A stretch of 64,000 bases of DNA, taken from NCBI GenBank assembly GCA_004298045.1, contig SCRM01000008.1:62001-126000 (forward strand), written 5' to 3'. Below are positions 62,248-64,000 of the stretch, one piece after another. The notes beneath the pieces were generated by a model, which worked only from the letters and a program-made list of their open reading frames with translations, was not told the origin of the DNA and made no database searches. Both the position numbers and the translations under genes were made by a program. Each line of letters begins with the position of its first letter. The stretch's first letter is position 1. Source of the stretch: Rhodanobacter sp. Lineage in GTDB: Bacteria > Pseudomonadota > Gammaproteobacteria > Xanthomonadales > Rhodanobacteraceae.

Positions 62248-64000
62248 CACACCCGGGCGTTGCGGAACATGCGCAGCCACGGCGACTCCTCGCCCCACCC
62301 ATCCGGTGCCCAACTGAGCTGCACGGTACGGTAAACCCGTTCCGGGTGCGGCATCAGGATCGTCACCCGGCCGTCAGCGGCCGTGAAGCCGGCCAGCCCG
62401 CCGGGCGAGCCGTTGGGGTTGAGCGGAAAACTCTCGGTGGGCCTGCCGCGGTTGTCGACAAAGCGCACCGCCGGCTGGGCCTTGGCCGGGTTGGCATCGC
62501 CGGCAAAGAACGCACGGCCCTCGCCATGCGCCACCGCGACCGGAATGCGCGAACCGGCCATGCCCTGGAAAAACAGGCTGGGCGAATCGAGCACTTCGAG
62601 CGTCGCCACGCGCGATTCGTACTGCTCGGAGGTGTTGCGCAAGAAGCGCGGCCAGTGCGCGGCGCCCGGGATGATGTCCTTGAGCTGACTGAGCATCTGG
62701 CAGCCGTTGCACACCCCCAGCGCAAACTTGGACGCATCGGCAAAAAACGCGGTGAACTGCGCGCGCAGCAGGTCGTTGTACAGGATCGATGCCGCCCAGC
62801 CGCGCCCGGCGCCGAGCACATCGCCGTAGGAAAACCCGCCGCACGCCGCAAACCCGCGAAAATCGCCGAGCCGCACACGGCCGCTGGCGAGATCGGTCAT
62901 GTGCACGTCGACCGCATCGAAACCGGCGCGGGTAAAGGCGGCGGCCATTTCCACCTGGCCGTTGACGCCCTGCTCGCGCAGGATCGCCACCCGCGGGCGC
63001 ACCCCGGTGGCAATGTACGCCGCGGCCACGTTGTCCGCCGGGTTGAACCCCAGCCGCGGCGACAGGCCGGGGTCGGCGTCATCCATCCGCCAGGCGTGTT
63101 CGGCATCGGCGCTGGCCGGGTTGTCGCGCAGCTGCTGCATGGCGTGGGTGGTGTCGTTCCACGCGGCGTACAGCGTGCCCCAGTGCCATTTGCACAGCAC
63201 GTCGCCGCCCACGTAAAGCTTGATGCCGAGTTTCTCCTTCGGCCGGCCAATGCGGTGGGCGATGCTGTCCAGCCCGTGCTTGGCCACCAGCGCGGCAAAC
63301 ACGTCGCGATGGTTCGTCGCCACCTGCACCACCGCGCCAAGCTCCTCGTTGAACAGCGCGCGCAGCGTCGCCTCGCCCCAGCCGTCCAGCCGGATTTCCA
63401 GCCCGCAATGGCCGGCAAACGCCATCTCCAGCAGGGTCACGATGAGGCCGCCGTCGGAGCGGTCGTGATAGGCCAGCAGCAGGCCGGCGCGGTTCGCCTC
63501 CTGCACCAAATCGAAAAACGCCTTGAGCAAGGCGGCGTCGTCGAGATTCGGCGGCACGCCGCCGCCACGGTTGAACACCTGGGTCAGCGCCGAAGCACCA
63601 AGGCGATCGTGGCCGGCACCGAGATCGAGCAGCCACAAGTCGCTGTCGCCGCGGTCGCACCGCAGTTGCGGCGTGAGCGAACGGCGCACGTCGTCCACCC
63701 GCGCGAACGCGGTCACCACCAGGGACACCGGCGACACCGTGCGCTGCGCCTGCTCGCCGTCCTGCCACAGCGCCTGCATCGACAACGAGTCCTTGCCGAC
63801 CGGGATGGAAATGTCGAGCTGCGGACACAATTCCATGCCCACGGTGCGCACCGCGTCGTACAACGCGGCGTCTTCGCCGGCATGGTTGACCGCTGCCATC
63901 CAGTTCGCCGACAGGCGCACGTCGGACAGGCTGGCCACCGGCGCCGCCGCCAGGTTGGTGAGCGCTTCGCCCACCGCCAGCCGCGCGGCGTCCGGGCTGG
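62238..64000 (-). CDS. purL: Phosphoribosylformylglycinamidine synthase, C-terminal part (gene continues beyond window)
   Basis: The minus-strand frame is open to the right edge, so the true start lies beyond 64000; about 587 C-terminal residues are seen. PurL makes FGAM from FGAR, ATP and glutamine in purine synthesis. Visible parts are the end of the second AIRS-type domain (VRLSANWMAAVNHAGEDA, SIPVGKDSLSMQALW) and the complete class I glutaminase domain, with GGFSYGDVLGAGRGWA, nucleophile Cys in LGVCNGCQMLSQL and PHPERVYR. This is the large single-chain proteobacterial form. Confidence 0.97.
   Translation of the reverse strand, partial: SPDAARLAVGEALTNLAAAPVASLSDVRLSANWMAAVNHAGEDAALYDAVRTVGMELCPQLDISIPVGKDSLSMQALWQDGEQAQRTVSPVSLVVTAFARVDDVRRSLTPQLRCDRGDSDLWLLDLGAGHDRLGASALTQVFNRGGGVPPNLDDAALLKAFFDLVQEANRAGLLLAYHDRSDGGLIVTLLEMAFAGHCGLEIRLDGWGEATLRALFNEELGAVVQVATNHRDVFAALVAKHGLDSIAHRIGRPKEKLGIKLYVGGDVLCKWHWGTLYAAWNDTTHAMQQLRDNPASADAEHAWRMDDADPGLSPRLGFNPADNVAAAYIATGVRPRVAILREQGVNGQVEMAAAFTRAGFDAVDVHMTDLASGRVRLGDFRGFAACGGFSYGDVLGAGRGWAASILYNDLLRAQFTAFFADASKFALGVCNGCQMLSQLKDIIPGAAHWPRFLRNTSEQYESRVATLEVLDSPSLFFQGMAGSRIPVAVAHGEGRAFFAGDANPAKAQPAVRFVDNRGRPTESFPLNPNGSPGGLAGFTAADGRVTILMPHPERVYRTVQLSWAPDGWGEESPWLRMFRNARVWCG

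Overview
The window is GC-rich chromosomal DNA, densely packed with core genes. Gene content and order point to a gammaproteobacterium of the order Xanthomonadales (Lysobacterales), perhaps Rhodanobacteraceae. The evidence is the arrangement rsmE / chpCBA-pilJIHG / gshB-tonB-yqgE-ruvX-pyrB, then pilU-pilT / proC-yggT, pcm-tolC / waaA / lpxL, and the short GGGAATCGGGAATC-type intergenic repeats. No prophage, insertion sequence, CRISPR array, rRNA or tRNA was recognised.

Layout. 1-4464 (minus strand): gspN, a HisN-type phosphatase, nudE, cysQ and mazG, then an incomplete exported GSGD-repeat protein; the gspN-to-mazG genes are mostly joined by 4-nt overlaps. 4655-5389: rsmE. 5425-17002 (minus): the Pil-Chp chemosensory cluster that governs twitching motility. 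17341-22982 (plus): gshB, tonB, yqgE, ruvX, pyrB and an unrecognised lipoprotein, closed by a strong bidirectional terminator. 23045-25379 (minus): the pilus retraction ATPases pilU and pilT. 25729-32534 (plus): proC, yggT, a prolyl hydroxylase, ppa, an MDR oxidoreductase, lipA, and a three-gene unit (small protein, AhpD-like, cysteine-synthase-like). 32593-43143: a TetR regulator, pcm-tolC, and envelope genes (waaA, lpxL, an O-antigen ligase, a glycosyltransferase) with a decayed VirK-family gene among them, then yceI and a frameshifted ELM1-like gene. 43130-52603: sdaA, an amino-acid permease, pdxH, glycerate kinase, aroK-aroB and hemE. 52628-59111: a small Cys-tailed protein behind a perfect FNR-type box, def, cstA-yjiX, and a membrane GGDEF-EAL protein preceded by a structured leader. 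59171-64000: a DUF2127 protein, a DMT transporter, a GT2 glycosyltransferase, a membrane protein and the C-terminal part of purL.

How the genes work together. Type IV pilus function is the dominant theme: a chemosensory relay (PilJ receptor, PilI/ChpC couplers, ChpA kinase, PilG/PilH regulators, ChpB) and the PilT/PilU motors. The cluster lacks pilK, and its ChpB lacks the catalytic serine of CheB esterases. The c-di-GMP enzyme at 56997 may add a second layer of surface-behaviour control. A second theme is envelope construction (waaA, lpxL, ligase, glycosyltransferases, tolC, gspN, tonB).

The most novel-looking element is at 56766-56952. A long-range closing stem shares bases with a rho-independent terminator, so the two folds exclude each other. 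This is riboswitch-like architecture directly upstream of the GGDEF-EAL gene, and I could not match it to a known class by eye.
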